From JAVBQJ01 sp031549115 (GTDB taxonomy: Bacteria; Verrucomicrobiota; Lentisphaeria; Victivallales; Victivallaceae): a DNA stretch of 51,331 nucleotides. Below, piece by piece: positions 25,910 to 36,029 of the stretch. Location: contig JAVBQJ010000110.1 in assembly GCA_031549115.1 (NCBI GenBank), positions 1-51,331 of the forward strand, read 5' to 3'. The notes below the pieces were generated by a model that was not told where the DNA came from, searched no databases, and saw only the letters and a program-made list of their open reading frames with translations. The number at the start of each line of letters is the position of its first letter. The first letter of the stretch is position 1. The position numbers and the translations under genes are program-made.

Positions 25910-27196
25910 ATGAACCGGACGGATTTTCTGAAAAAGCTGTTGGCCGAAGTTGTTCCTCTGCAAAGCGGCGGAATATTGGATGAAACCTCGGCAACCCGGT
26001 TGCGGGCGTATTGTGAAGCCGGACTGGAGACGGGCAACCAGGATGTACGCCGGATTCTCCGGCTGTTTCTGGTGCTGATCGCCGTTGCGTTGGTCGGGGT
26101 TGGAATCGGGCTTCTGATCAGCCACAATTGGGATATGTTGCCGCCATGGGCGCGGTTGTCGATGGGCTTCGGCCCGCTGCTGGTCGCGATGGCGGCGGGA
26201 GTGGAAACGCTCCGGCACGATCGCAGGGCGGCGTGGCGGGAGTGTTCCGCGCTCGGTGTGGCGCTAATGACGGCGGCAAGCATTGCGATTGTCTCGCAAT
26301 TGTATCACCTGAGCGGCACCTTCGGCGATTTCATGCGGGTGAACCTGGTGTTGATGCTGCCGCTGATTTATCTCTTCCGGGCGAATGCGCTGAGCGGGCT
26401 GTACGTGCTCGGGATGTTCGCGTTGCTGGACCATTGGCGCCCGGGCGGATACTGGGATACGGGTTTGCCGTTTCTGTTGGGGGTTCTGCCTTACCTCGGG
26501 TGGCGCCTTCGGCAGGTTCGAACCGGAGCGTTGGCTTATTATCTGGAAGCGGTCACTCTGGCGGCGGTATTGGAGTTCATCATCGGGGCGTCGATACTGC
26601 AAGCCTCCACCTGTTGGACCATGACGTTACTGGCGGCGATCTCCGCCTTTGTATACGCGGTCGGCGTTTATTGGCGGCGTTATCAATACCATAACCTGTT
26701 TGCCGTGTCGGGTGCGTTGGCATTGTTCGTGATGGCGTTTATCGCGGCCACACCGAATTTCTGGAGGTGGGGCACGGCAACGTGGCCCGATCCGGTTTAT
26801 TGGTGCATCGTGGTTTTACCGGCGATTGGCGTCCTGGTGCTCCTGGCGCGTTTGCGAACCGCCGGAATCGTTTTCGCTGCGGCCGGAATTCCGGTGCCGC
26901 TGATGTCATTCTTGCTATCCGCAGATCAAATGACCATCCTGGTCAACGCTCTTCTGGTCGTATGCGGCGGCGTATACTTCTGGCGCGGGATTGTGTTGCG
27001 GAACCGGGGGTTGCTGAATCTGGCGCTGGGGATTTTCCTGCTGCTGGCTTTCTTTCGGATGCTGGATTTCCGCAAAGACATCCTTCTGTATGCGGTCGGT
27101 TTTATTGTGGCCGGGCTGCTGTTTTTCGGCATCAACCTGCTGATCGGGCATTGCTTCAAGAAAATGGAACATAACGGGCGCGAGGTGAACAAATGA
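25910..27196 (+). CDS. DUF2157 polytopic membrane protein
   Basis: The 428-aa protein has a soluble N-terminus of ~45 residues, then at least ten hydrophobic segments, the first being LFLVLIAVALVGVGIGLLIS followed by HNWDMLPPWARLSMG. That HNWD...P...R arrangement after the first helix is the signature of DUF2157 (PF09925). The role of the family is unknown. It is coupled by ATGA to a GDYXXLXY-domain protein, the usual partner of DUF2157 genes, which supports both assignments. An AAAGGA ribosome-binding site precedes the ATG. Confidence 0.85.
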   Translation: MNRTDFLKKLLAEVVPLQSGGILDETSATRLRAYCEAGLETGNQDVRRILRLFLVLIAVALVGVGIGLLISHNWDMLPPWARLSMGFGPLLVAMAAGVETLRHDRRAAWRECSALGVALMTAASIAIVSQLYHLSGTFGDFMRVNLVLMLPLIYLFRANALSGLYVLGMFALLDHWRPGGYWDTGLPFLLGVLPYLGWRLRQVRTGALAYYLEAVTLAAVLEFIIGASILQASTCWTMTLLAAISAFVYAVGVYWRRYQYHNLFAVSGALALFVMAFIAATPNFWRWGTATWPDPVYWCIVVLPAIGVLVLLARLRTAGIVFAAAGIPVPLMSFLLSADQMTILVNALLVVCGGVYFWRGIVLRNRGLLNLALGIFLLLAFFRMLDFRKDILLYAVGFIVAGLLFFGINLLIGHCFKKMEHNGREVNK

Positions 27197-27732
27197 CGAA
27201 AGCCAATACGATACGTCTGACTGTTTTTTGCGTGGTTTGCGTACTGATTCTGACGGTGTGCGCCTGGAAAATCATCCGCACCGAACTGGCTCTGCATTAT
27301 GGTACCGCGTATACATTCCGGATTTCCGGGTATGACCCGTATGATCTGGCGCGCGGCCGTTATCTGGCCTTCTCGATGCCGAATACGGCTTTGAGCGCGG
27401 AGGAAGATCTCAAGCAGGGAAATTTTTGCGTATCGGTTCGAAATGGCGCCGACGGGCTGGCCGAGTTTGTCCGTCTGAGCGCCAATCCTCCCGACGAGGG
27501 CGATTGGCTGGCTGTCTCCAAGGGCTACTACTGGCATCCCAATAACGAGTTCGACGCTCCGTTTTCGCGGTATTATGTGAATGAGCGGTCGGCGCCGGAA
27601 GCGGAACGGTTTTTGCAAGATGCGCAGCGCGACGGTACCGCTGCACTGCGTATCCGGGTTCATCACGGCTTCGCCGCCATCGAGGATCTGCTTGTCGACG
27701 GAGTGCCGTTACGGGAAAAATGTCGTCCATAG
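27193..27732 (+). CDS. GDYXXLXY domain protein
   Basis: The 179-aa protein has one N-terminal membrane anchor (residues ~8-26) and an extracytoplasmic beta-rich domain. The motif YDLARGRYLAF is a variant of the GDYxxLxY motif that names PF14345, with the upstream GYDPYDLARGRY block. The biochemical function is not known. It overlaps the DUF2157 gene by ATGA, the standard pairing for this family, suggesting a membrane complex. Confidence 0.82.
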   Translation: MTKANTIRLTVFCVVCVLILTVCAWKIIRTELALHYGTAYTFRISGYDPYDLARGRYLAFSMPNTALSAEEDLKQGNFCVSVRNGADGLAEFVRLSANPPDEGDWLAVSKGYYWHPNNEFDAPFSRYYVNERSAPEAERFLQDAQRDGTAALRIRVHHGFAAIEDLLVDGVPLREKCRP

Positions 27733-27761
27733 TTTCGTCAAAAAAAGAAAGGTGTTCCGGA

Positions 27762-28901
27762 ATGCTGAATTCAATATGGAAAAACGGACTTGTTCTTCTC
27801 GGTACCGGGAGCTGCCTCGCGCTGTTTGCGGCAACGGAAATCGTCTGGCATGAGGTGAGCGAACCGGAAATAGCCGTGGAGGGATTTTACTGGTACGGGC
27901 AAGACCGGCAGTTCCGCCGGTTGCCGCGCGAACCGGAGGTGACGATCCGGCCGGCGGTTTCATCTTTGGCCGGCAATACGGCGGGCGGGCAATTGCGGTT
28001 TCAAACCGACAGCAGTGAAGTATGGATCGATGCGGAATTCGGTAACTTCACGCCGATGCCGCACATGGCGCCGACCGGCAGCAGCGGCTTCGACTTGTAT
28101 ACCGGCACGCCGTTCCGGGAGCGTTTCGTCACCTCGGCGCGGCCGTCACTGGCCGCGGGCGTCACGCAGCTTTACAACCGCGTCTTTCCGTTTTCCGACC
28201 CGGCTCCGAAAAAAATGCGCTCGTTTATCATCAATTTCCCATTGTACAATCCGGTCGCCTCGCTCCGGATCGGCTTGGATGCGGACGCGAAATTGCTCGC
28301 CCCGGAGCCCTACAAGGATCCGCGGCCGATCGCCATATACGGCACCAGCATCACCCAGGGTGGCTGCGCCTCGCGGCCGGGAAGCGCCGTCAGCAACATT
28401 CTGAGCCGCAAACTGGCCCGGCCGGTATTGAACTTCGGATTTTCCGGCAACGGCAACGGCGAACCGGAGCTGGCGCAGCTGCTGGCGGAGATTGCGGATC
28501 CGGCGATGTACATTCTCGACTACGAAGCGAATTCCGCTTATGACATTCTCAATACGTTGCCGGTTTTCGTGAAAATCCTGCGAGAAAAGCACCCGGATAC
28601 ACCGATTCTGGTCATATCCGGTACTCCTTACAGCTTCGAAACCTATGACCGCTTGTCCGACGATGAAGAGTACCGCTCCAGTTACTGGCACGAACTGGCA
28701 CACAAGCAGCAGGCCATCGTGCAGCAGCTTCGCGACGCGGGGGATCAAAATATTCATTATTTCTACGGCGGCGATGTCTGGGGTGAAAATGAATACGAAG
28801 AAATGACCGTCGACGGTGTTCACCCCACCGATTACGGCTTCTTCCTGATGGCCAGAGCCTGGGAGCCGAAAATCCGCGAAATTCTCGAAGGCGGCCGATA
28901 A
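27762..28901 (+). CDS. GxDLY-type SGNH/GDSL esterase, exported
   Basis: The 379-aa protein has a signal peptide (GLVLLGTGSCLALFAATE) and two domains. The N-terminal beta-sandwich contains GFDLYTG, the motif of the GxDLY domain (PF14607). The C-terminal SGNH hydrolase domain (Lipase_GDSL_3-like) has IYGTSITQGG with nucleophile Ser196, NFGFSGNGNGE (block II) and DGVHPTDYG with Asp351/His354. Such enzymes deacylate carbohydrates. The ATG at 27762 is chosen for its GAAAGG ribosome-binding site 9 nt upstream; an in-frame ATG at 27720 lies inside the previous gene. The stop abuts a 162-nt palindromic element. Confidence 0.85.
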   Translation: MLNSIWKNGLVLLGTGSCLALFAATEIVWHEVSEPEIAVEGFYWYGQDRQFRRLPREPEVTIRPAVSSLAGNTAGGQLRFQTDSSEVWIDAEFGNFTPMPHMAPTGSSGFDLYTGTPFRERFVTSARPSLAAGVTQLYNRVFPFSDPAPKKMRSFIINFPLYNPVASLRIGLDADAKLLAPEPYKDPRPIAIYGTSITQGGCASRPGSAVSNILSRKLARPVLNFGFSGNGNGEPELAQLLAEIADPAMYILDYEANSAYDILNTLPVFVKILREKHPDTPILVISGTPYSFETYDRLSDDEEYRSSYWHELAHKQQAIVQQLRDAGDQNIHYFYGGDVWGENEYEEMTVDGVHPTDYGFFLMARAWEPKIREILEGGR

Positions 28902-29062
28902 TACCAATGCGCAATCTAAGGGTTAGTAACTGCCGCCGGTATTGTGGAGCTGAAATTTGGTTTGATGAGCTGCCGCTCTTCAGAGGTAACGGCAACGAGT
29001 CAAGCCGAATTTCTGCCCGCAAGACCAAGGCAGTTACAAACCTTATGATTGCAAATTGGTAT
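28901..29062. repeat. 162-nt palindromic element filling a convergent intergenic gap
   Basis: The ends are inverted copies: ATACCAAT (28901-28908) and ATTGGTAT (29055-29062). Longer matches continue inward, including GTAACTGCC/GGCAGTTAC, GAAATT/AATTTC and CTGCCG/CGGCAA, up to a small CTCTTCAGAG apex around 28976-28985. Many differences between the arms are transitions that would still pair as G-U in RNA. The element spans almost exactly the gap between two convergent genes. It resembles a MITE- or ERIC-like repeat; a bidirectional terminator is the alternative. Confidence 0.6.
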
Positions 29063-29071
29063 AAAACAATA

Positions 29072-29986
29072 TCAGTTCGTCCCCGGCCAGTGCAATTCCA
29101 CCCGGCCGGTTTCCAGTTCGAAAGGCGCCAGAGCCGCAACCGCGAAATCGGCATCGTGCCTGGCGTTGTTGGAGCCGAGCACTTCGAAGTAAAAGACGCC
29201 GTTTTTCGGGTCGGGAGCCGGCAACTGGTGCTGGATTACCTCCCAGTTGCCGTCGGCGCGGGTACGGCGGTACACCCGGAATCCCTCCAGATCGAGCCGC
29301 TCATAATCCGCCTCAGGAAACGAGAAACACAGCACCACGGCGGCGTAACGGACCTCGGCGGAGAAGTCCCGGACCCGGTACTGCGTTTCGTCCCTTTCGA
29401 CGCCGTCGAACACCGCCAGCGGCTCCCGTGACTCCCGCCCCTTGGCATCCACGCCGAAAAGCGCATATTCGCAATCCGGTTCGGGGTTGTTGTCGATGTA
29501 GCCGAAGCTGAACAGCAGCGCGTTGCGGTAGTCCGCCCGCATGGCCAACCGGTCTCCGATCGAGACGCCATACACCCGCAGCCGCTTCAGCAGCTGCTCG
29601 TTCGTCATCCGGCTGTCGCGTTTGGCGACGGAAGTTTTGTCGTCCCACAGCACCAGACACGCATTGATCTGTTCGTCATTCAACCCGAGCATCGCCCAGT
29701 TCTTATTACGGTTCAACTCCGGATAGATCGGCACCGGGCTCAACTGCCGCCACTCGAAAGCATCGCGATGCCGCCGTTTGATCAGGAAGCCGTCGACTTT
29801 TTCCGGCCACCCCTTGATCAGCCACATCAGCTCCACCCGGTCCGGCAGCACGTTGCCGGTCAGCTCCACTTCGGTCGGCGGCAGCGGCGGCGGCGCCGGC
29901 GCGTCGAGATTCTGCCACTCGGCACAACCGACCAGCATCCATACCAGGATGCCCATCATCCATGCGGCTCCGAACATTTTTTTCAT
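29072..29986 (-). CDS. Lipoprotein with fibronectin type III-like repeats
   Basis: The 304-aa protein has a lipoprotein signal peptide ending in LVGC (Cys ~21), followed by a Pro-rich linker (APAPPPLPPTEV). Two stretches look like fibronectin type III beta-sandwiches: RVELMWLIKGWPEKVDGFLIKRR and YAAVVLCFSFPEADYERLDLEGFRVYRRT, each with Trp/Phe and the F-x-[IV]-x-R-R strand. No enzyme motif is seen. It follows ybiT by 33 bp on the same strand with a GGGAGGCGG ribosome-binding site. A role as a surface binding or scaffolding lipoprotein is inferred. Confidence 0.72.
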   Translation of the reverse strand: MKKMFGAAWMMGILVWMLVGCAEWQNLDAPAPPPLPPTEVELTGNVLPDRVELMWLIKGWPEKVDGFLIKRRHRDAFEWRQLSPVPIYPELNRNKNWAMLGLNDEQINACLVLWDDKTSVAKRDSRMTNEQLLKRLRVYGVSIGDRLAMRADYRNALLFSFGYIDNNPEPDCEYALFGVDAKGRESREPLAVFDGVERDETQYRVRDFSAEVRYAAVVLCFSFPEADYERLDLEGFRVYRRTRADGNWEVIQHQLPAPDPKNGVFYFEVLGSNNARHDADFAVAALAPFELETGRVELHWPGTN

Positions 29987-30019
29987 CGTTCCGCCTCCCG
30001 CTGCGCCGCGCCGGCGCGG

Positions 30020-31621
<1,602 letters not shown>

Positions 31622-31659
31622 TTGCCTTGTTACCTGTTACCCTGTCAAGTTAAATCCAT

Positions 31660-31688
31660 AATGTAACCGCGGGAACGCTTTTTTGCAA
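31660..31688 (-). promoter_or_regulatory. Candidate ybiT promoter
   Basis: On the minus strand TTGCAA (31688-31683), a 17-bp spacer and TACATT (31665-31660), about 38 bp before the ATG at 31621. It has the same -10 form as the pyrophosphorylase operon promoter. Confidence 0.4.
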
Positions 31689-31719
31689 CACAAATTCATC
31701 AAAAAAGTATTTTTTTTCG

Positions 31720-31747
31720 TTGCATCGGCCTGAATGAGGGCTATATT
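31720..31747 (+). promoter_or_regulatory. Candidate promoter for the permuted SGNH gene
   Basis: TTGCAT (31720-31725), a 16-bp spacer and TATATT (31742-31747). The predicted start is near 31754, about 35 nt before the ATG at 31789. Confidence 0.5.
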
Positions 31748-31788
31748 ACCCCAATGGTTCCGATTGTTTTGAGGAGGAGAGTTTTTGT

Positions 31789-32448
31789 ATGCAGATCAAT
31801 GTTTTCAACGCCGGTTGGCCCGGCAACGGTACGACCGAATTATTGAACCGGTTCGAAGCGGATGTAGCCTTTCAACAGCCTGACGGAGTCCTGCTCCTCG
31901 CCGGCCTGAACGATATGCTGTACCCCGGCCACACCGTGCCGCCGGAGCAATTCCGGCATAATCTGGAAACCCTGGTTCAGCGTTGCCGCAATATCGGCGC
32001 CTGGTGCGTCCTCGGGACGCTGCCGCCCTTGTACATGCCGTTTTTTCTGGAGCAATTCCCCTCCGACGAATGGAGCGCGGCCGATCCGGCCGCAAAAATC
32101 GACACCGCCAACGGGATCATCCGGGAGGTGGCGGGCAATTTCGAGCTGGAGCTCTGGGATGTCCGTGCCGTCATCTCCGCGCGCCCCGTCGGCGAATCCG
32201 CCGACAGCCTGGTGATGAACCCGGCCAATTCCGGACGCCGCGACGGCATGCACTGGACCGCCGCCGGAGCCGACGCCGTTGCCGCGGCGGCATTCAACCT
32301 GATCTGTCCGCGCTGCCGCGACGGCCAGCGCCTGGTCTGCTTCGGCGACAGCCTCACCTATGGCGTCTATCTGCGCGGCAAAGGCACCGCCGACAGCACC
32401 GGCCAGACCTATCCCGGGCGCCTCGCCGTCCGCCTGGAAGCCTGGTAA
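31789..32448 (+). CDS. Circularly permuted SGNH/GDSL hydrolase
   Basis: The 219-aa protein holds every SGNH block in a rotated order. It begins with block II (NAGWPGNGTTELL, Asn7/Gly9), then block III (GLND, Gly39/Asn41), then the catalytic block V (DGMHWTAAGA, Asp152/His155), and ends with block I (FGDSLTYG, nucleophile Ser188) plus the helix that normally connects block I to block II (YPGRLAVRLEAW). The normal order is I-II-III-V. Length fits one whole domain. Its own promoter and a GAGGAGGAG ribosome-binding site argue against a broken gene. No signal peptide is present, so it is likely a cytoplasmic esterase. Confidence 0.85.
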   Translation: MQINVFNAGWPGNGTTELLNRFEADVAFQQPDGVLLLAGLNDMLYPGHTVPPEQFRHNLETLVQRCRNIGAWCVLGTLPPLYMPFFLEQFPSDEWSAADPAAKIDTANGIIREVAGNFELELWDVRAVISARPVGESADSLVMNPANSGRRDGMHWTAAGADAVAAAAFNLICPRCRDGQRLVCFGDSLTYGVYLRGKGTADSTGQTYPGRLAVRLEAW

Positions 32449-32502
32449 AGCAAAAAACAATAAAAAATTCACCCCGGTAATTTCGAGAAGGAAAGGAAAA
32501 CC

Positions 32503-33201
32503 ATGACGGAAACGATGCATCCCAGCAAGAAATGTTTTGTATCGCAACTGGAATCGGAGCCGAACGATGCGTGGCGGGTATTCCGGATTATGGCCGAATT
32601 CGTCGACGGCTTTGAAACCATGGCGAGCCAGGGGGCGTTGGTTTCGGTATTCGGGTCGGCGCGTTTCAAACCGGAGTCGGCCTACTACCAGGAGGCGGAA
32701 AAGCTGGGGAAACTGCTGGCGAAAAACGGCTACGGCGTGCTTTCCGGCGGCGGCGGCGGCATCATGGAGGCGGCCAACAAAGGCTGTTTCGAGGCCGGCG
32801 GCCGTTCGGTGGGATTGAATATCGAGCTGCCGCATGAACAGAAACCGAATCAATACCAGACCACCAGTCTGGTTTTCCGTTACTTCTTCGTCCGCAAAGT
32901 CTGTTTTCTCAAGTATTCGCTCGGCGTGGTGGTGTTTCCGGGCGGCTTCGGGACCCTGGACGAATTTTTCGAATCGATGACGCTCTTGCAGACGGAAAAG
33001 ATCAACCGGGTGCCGCTGATCCTGGTGTCCCGCAAATTCTGGGAGCCGCAGCTTCAGGTCATCCGGGAGACCCTGCTGGCGGAATCCACCATCTCGCCGG
33101 AGGATATCGACCTGTATCATCTGGTCGATACGGCGGAGGAGGCAATGGCGTTTTTGCTGGATTGCCACCGTTTCGGCGCCTCCGGCACGGTGAAGTGGTA
33201 A
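32503..33201 (+). CDS. LOG family protein (TIGR00730-like nucleotide phosphoribohydrolase)
   Basis: The 232-aa protein has a Rossmann-like core with VSVFGSARF, the GGGGGIMEAANKG block and FPGGFGTLDEFFE, the PGGxGTxxE motif that binds nucleotide phosphate in cytokinin riboside 5'-monophosphate phosphoribohydrolases (LOG). LOG enzymes cleave N-glycosidic bonds of nucleoside monophosphates; bacterial members are often pyrimidine/purine 5'-nucleotide nucleosidases. An N-terminal extension of ~45 helical residues precedes the core. A purine-rich ribosome-binding site (AAGGAAAGG) precedes the ATG. It follows the SGNH gene by 54 bp and may be cotranscribed with it. Confidence 0.88.
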   Translation: MTETMHPSKKCFVSQLESEPNDAWRVFRIMAEFVDGFETMASQGALVSVFGSARFKPESAYYQEAEKLGKLLAKNGYGVLSGGGGGIMEAANKGCFEAGGRSVGLNIELPHEQKPNQYQTTSLVFRYFFVRKVCFLKYSLGVVVFPGGFGTLDEFFESMTLLQTEKINRVPLILVSRKFWEPQLQVIRETLLAESTISPEDIDLYHLVDTAEEAMAFLLDCHRFGASGTVKW

Positions 33202-33235
33202 TTTGATTTTTTTCACGGGGAAACCGGGCCGAAAA

Positions 33236-33264
33236 TTGGCAAAAAGATACTTCGCATGTATATT
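33236..33264 (+). promoter_or_regulatory. Candidate promoter of the L,D-transpeptidase gene
   Basis: TTGGCA (33236-33241), a 17-bp spacer and TATATT (33259-33264); the leader to the ATG at 33308 would be about 37 nt. Confidence 0.6.
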
Positions 33265-33307
33265 ATGAGGTTTTTAGTTTTTTCAGTCAGTGGGAAGGAA
33301 TAAAACT

Positions 33308-34486
33308 ATGAGTAAATTCAATTTCGATCTGGACCCGAACACCCCGCGGCCGCCCGCCCCCGGCCGCTACCAGGATGTCATGCGCAAAATCGTCACGCTG
33401 ATCATCGTGGCAGGCGTCGCCGCCGGAGCGATTTACGCATTGAAATACTGGAGCACGCCGCGCCAGGCGCAACCGACCGAACAACCGGCCCCCTCCCCGC
33501 TTCCGGCAGAAGAGGCTTTCGTCCTGCCGCCGGCAATCGAAGAGCCGGAGGAGGTAAAGCCGGTGCCGCCGGAAGTTGCGGAGCCCGTTCTTGTGGAACC
33601 GAAGCCGGAACCCGAACTGGAAACCCCGGTCGCGGAGCATCCGGAGAGCGATCTGCCGGAATTATCCACCGGCCAAATCGATTTGACCACGCACCCCGAA
33701 GACATCATCGACGGCAAAGGCGGCGCGGTGCCGAAGGCCGATTCGGAGCTGCAGAAGCTGTTCGTCAACGCCGGAACCGCGCTGGCCAACCGCGACTACG
33801 TGCAGGCGGTCGAACTGTGCGAGAAGGCGCTGGCGCGCCCCGAATGCACCCAAAATAGTCCGCTGTGGCGCCCCGTCGCCGACATTCTCGGCAAGGCCAA
33901 CACGGCGCTGGCCCTGACCCCGGCCCGCGCGCCGAAGCTGAAAGTCGCGCACAAGATCGTCAGCGGCGATACGCTGGACAAGCTCGCCGCCGCCAACGGC
34001 ACCACCCGGGAAGCGATTCAACTGTCCAACAACATGCGTTTGGACGACACCAACATCAAGCTCGGTTTCACCCTGCATATCTATCCGGCAAAGTGGTCGA
34101 TCGAAATTCTGACGGGCGAACAGCTGCTGTTGCTCCGCAACGGCGACAAATTGTTCAAAGTATACGATATCGGCGTCGGCAAATCTTCACTGACGCCGGA
34201 AGGCACTTTTAAAATCGCTTCGCGGATCAACAACCCGACCTGGTATACCGCCGACGGCCGGGAAATTCCCTACGGCGATCCGGCCAACGTGCTGGGTACG
34301 CGCTGGATGACGCTGGAAGCCACCGGCACGACACCGTCGGTTTCCGGTATCGGCATTCACGGCACCTGGGACGAAAAGAGCGTCAGTCAGGCCGTGAGCA
34401 ACGGCTGCATCCGTCTGCGCAACAGCGATGCCGAAGAGTTGTGCAACCTGGTGCCGCTGCGGACACCGGTCACCATCAAGAAATGA
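33308..34486 (+). CDS. LysM-containing L,D-transpeptidase (YkuD domain)
   Basis: The 392-aa protein has a membrane anchor at residues ~28-45, a Pro/Glu-rich linker, a helical region with a TPR-like stretch (AGTALANRDYVQAVELCEKAL), a LysM domain (HKIVSGDTLDKLAAANGTT to LHIYP) and a C-terminal YkuD catalytic domain. The catalytic motif is HGTWDEK (His351) through SNGCIRL (Cys367). It forms or edits 3-3 cross-links in peptidoglycan, or attaches proteins to it. The ATG at 33308 is chosen because GGAAGGA lies 8 nt upstream. accA follows after 38 bp. Confidence 0.9.
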   Translation: MSKFNFDLDPNTPRPPAPGRYQDVMRKIVTLIIVAGVAAGAIYALKYWSTPRQAQPTEQPAPSPLPAEEAFVLPPAIEEPEEVKPVPPEVAEPVLVEPKPEPELETPVAEHPESDLPELSTGQIDLTTHPEDIIDGKGGAVPKADSELQKLFVNAGTALANRDYVQAVELCEKALARPECTQNSPLWRPVADILGKANTALALTPARAPKLKVAHKIVSGDTLDKLAAANGTTREAIQLSNNMRLDDTNIKLGFTLHIYPAKWSIEILTGEQLLLLRNGDKLFKVYDIGVGKSSLTPEGTFKIASRINNPTWYTADGREIPYGDPANVLGTRWMTLEATGTTPSVSGIGIHGTWDEKSVSQAVSNGCIRLRNSDAEELCNLVPLRTPVTIKK

Positions 34487-34524
34487 TTCATTAAAATCCC
34501 AACATAACCGAGGATCAAACATTT

Positions 34525-35550
34525 ATGCCGGAATTTATCCTGGACTTCGAAAAACCGATCGTGGAATTGCGCCAAAAAATGGCGGAGATGGTCGAATTCG
34601 GCAAAAACAGCAAGGTCGACGTATCCAGCGAAGTGGAATCGTTGAACCAGAAGCTGACCGAAACCATCCGCACGATTTACGCCGGATTGACTCCGTGGCA
34701 GCGCGTCCAGTTGGCGCGTCATCCGGAACGGCCCTATACCCTGGATTACATCAACCGGCTTTTCACTGATTTCATGGAGCTGCACGGCGACCGGCGTTAC
34801 AGCGATGACAAGGCCATCGTCGGCGGCCCGGCCAAGTTCCACGGCCGTCCGGTGATGGTGCTGGGAACCCAGAAGGGGCGGGATATGAAGTCGAATATGT
34901 TCCGCAACTTCGGCTGGCCGCATCCGGAGGGCTACCGCAAAGCGATGCGTCTGATGGAATTGGCGAGCAAAATGTCGATGCCGGTCATCACGTTCATCGA
35001 TACCCCCGGCGCCTTCCCGGGGCTGGCCAGCGAAGAGCGCCATATCGGCGAGGCCATCGCGGTCAATCTGCGCGACATGTTCGGCCTGAAGGTGCCGGTC
35101 ATCGCCGTGGTCATCGGCGAAGGCGGTTCCGGCGGCGCCATCGGTATCGGTGTCGGCAACCGGATCCTGATTCTGGAAAACGCCTATTATTCGGTCATCA
35201 CCCCCGAGGGGTGCGCGGCCATTCTGTGGAAGGACCGCAAATTCGCCCCGCAGGCGGCGGAGGCCTTGAAATTGACCGCCACCGACCTGGTGAACCTGAA
35301 GATCGCCGACCGGATCGTGCCGGAGCCGCTAGGCGGCGCCCATCGCGATTTCGACGGCGCCGCCGCGCTTCTGGATGCGGCTTTGACCGAAGAGCTCGAC
35401 GTCCTGACCACACTTTCCGGCGAGGAGCTCAAAGAACAGCGTTATCAGAAGTTCCGGGCCATGGGTGAAGTGCAGGAAAAGACAGAAAACGCCTGGGGCG
35501 CCGCGGTGGCGCCCGAAGCGGAAAACGCAGCAGAGGAAACAGCAAATTGA
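34525..35550 (+). CDS. accA: Acetyl-CoA carboxylase carboxyltransferase subunit alpha
   Basis: The 341-aa subunit transfers the carboxyl group from biotin to acetyl-CoA in the first step of fatty-acid synthesis. Diagnostic AccA blocks are present: an N-terminal helical region (FEKPIVELRQKM), PYTLDYINRLF, ELHGDRRYSDD, GRPVMVLGTQKG, FGWPHPEGYRKA, FIDTPGAFPGL, GEGGSGGAIGIG and YSVITPEGCAAILW. An acidic Ala/Glu-rich tail (EETENA-like) extends the C-terminus slightly. accD is not in this window. It overlaps the next gene's TTG start by 4 bp (TTGA). Confidence 0.96.
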   Translation: MPEFILDFEKPIVELRQKMAEMVEFGKNSKVDVSSEVESLNQKLTETIRTIYAGLTPWQRVQLARHPERPYTLDYINRLFTDFMELHGDRRYSDDKAIVGGPAKFHGRPVMVLGTQKGRDMKSNMFRNFGWPHPEGYRKAMRLMELASKMSMPVITFIDTPGAFPGLASEERHIGEAIAVNLRDMFGLKVPVIAVVIGEGGSGGAIGIGVGNRILILENAYYSVITPEGCAAILWKDRKFAPQAAEALKLTATDLVNLKIADRIVPEPLGGAHRDFDGAAALLDAALTEELDVLTTLSGEELKEQRYQKFRAMGEVQEKTENAWGAAVAPEAENAAEETAN

Positions 35551-36026
35551 ATTCTGAAATCACAGTTCGCAAAGCCGTCGCGGCCGATGTCCCCGCGATT
35601 GCCAAGCTGTTGAATTTTTATGCCGCCAAGCGGGTCGTGCTGGCCCGTACCGAAGACGACATCCGGCACTATTTGGACAACTTTCTCGTCGCCGCCGAGG
35701 GCGAACGCCTGATCGGCTGCATGGCGGTGCGCGACTTCGGCGCCCGTTTGTTCGAAGTGCGTTCGCTCGCCATCGAGCCGGAGTATCAGAGCCGGGGCGC
35801 GGGGCGCCGGATGGTGGAGCTGGCCATGGCAACATTGCGCCAAAACTATCCGGACGAGTTCCGGTTGTTTGCGTTGACCTACGTTCCGGGCTTCTTTGAA
35901 CGGCTCGGTTTTGTCAAGGTCGGCCGCGAACTGTTCCCGGAAAAGATCTGGTGCGACTGCAACAACTGCCCGAAGCAGGATAATTGCGATGAAATCGCGA
36001 TGTTGTACACGTGGCCGCTGGACTGA
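35547..36026 (+). CDS. GNAT N-acetyltransferase (ArgA-like small family)
   Basis: The 159-aa protein has the GNAT acetyl-CoA site (EPEYQSRGAGRRMVE) and the C-terminal block FFERLGFVKVGRELFPEKIW followed by a four-cysteine motif (CDCNNCPKQDNC) and DEIAM. That ending is typical of small acetyltransferases annotated as N-acetylglutamate synthase-like. Whether this one acetylates glutamate for arginine synthesis is not proven. It begins at a TTG overlapping the accA stop, with a GAGG site ~10 nt upstream, so translation is probably coupled to accA. Confidence 0.82.
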   Translation: MNSEITVRKAVAADVPAIAKLLNFYAAKRVVLARTEDDIRHYLDNFLVAAEGERLIGCMAVRDFGARLFEVRSLAIEPEYQSRGAGRRMVELAMATLRQNYPDEFRLFALTYVPGFFERLGFVKVGRELFPEKIWCDCNNCPKQDNCDEIAMLYTWPLD

Positions 36027-36029
36027 TGA

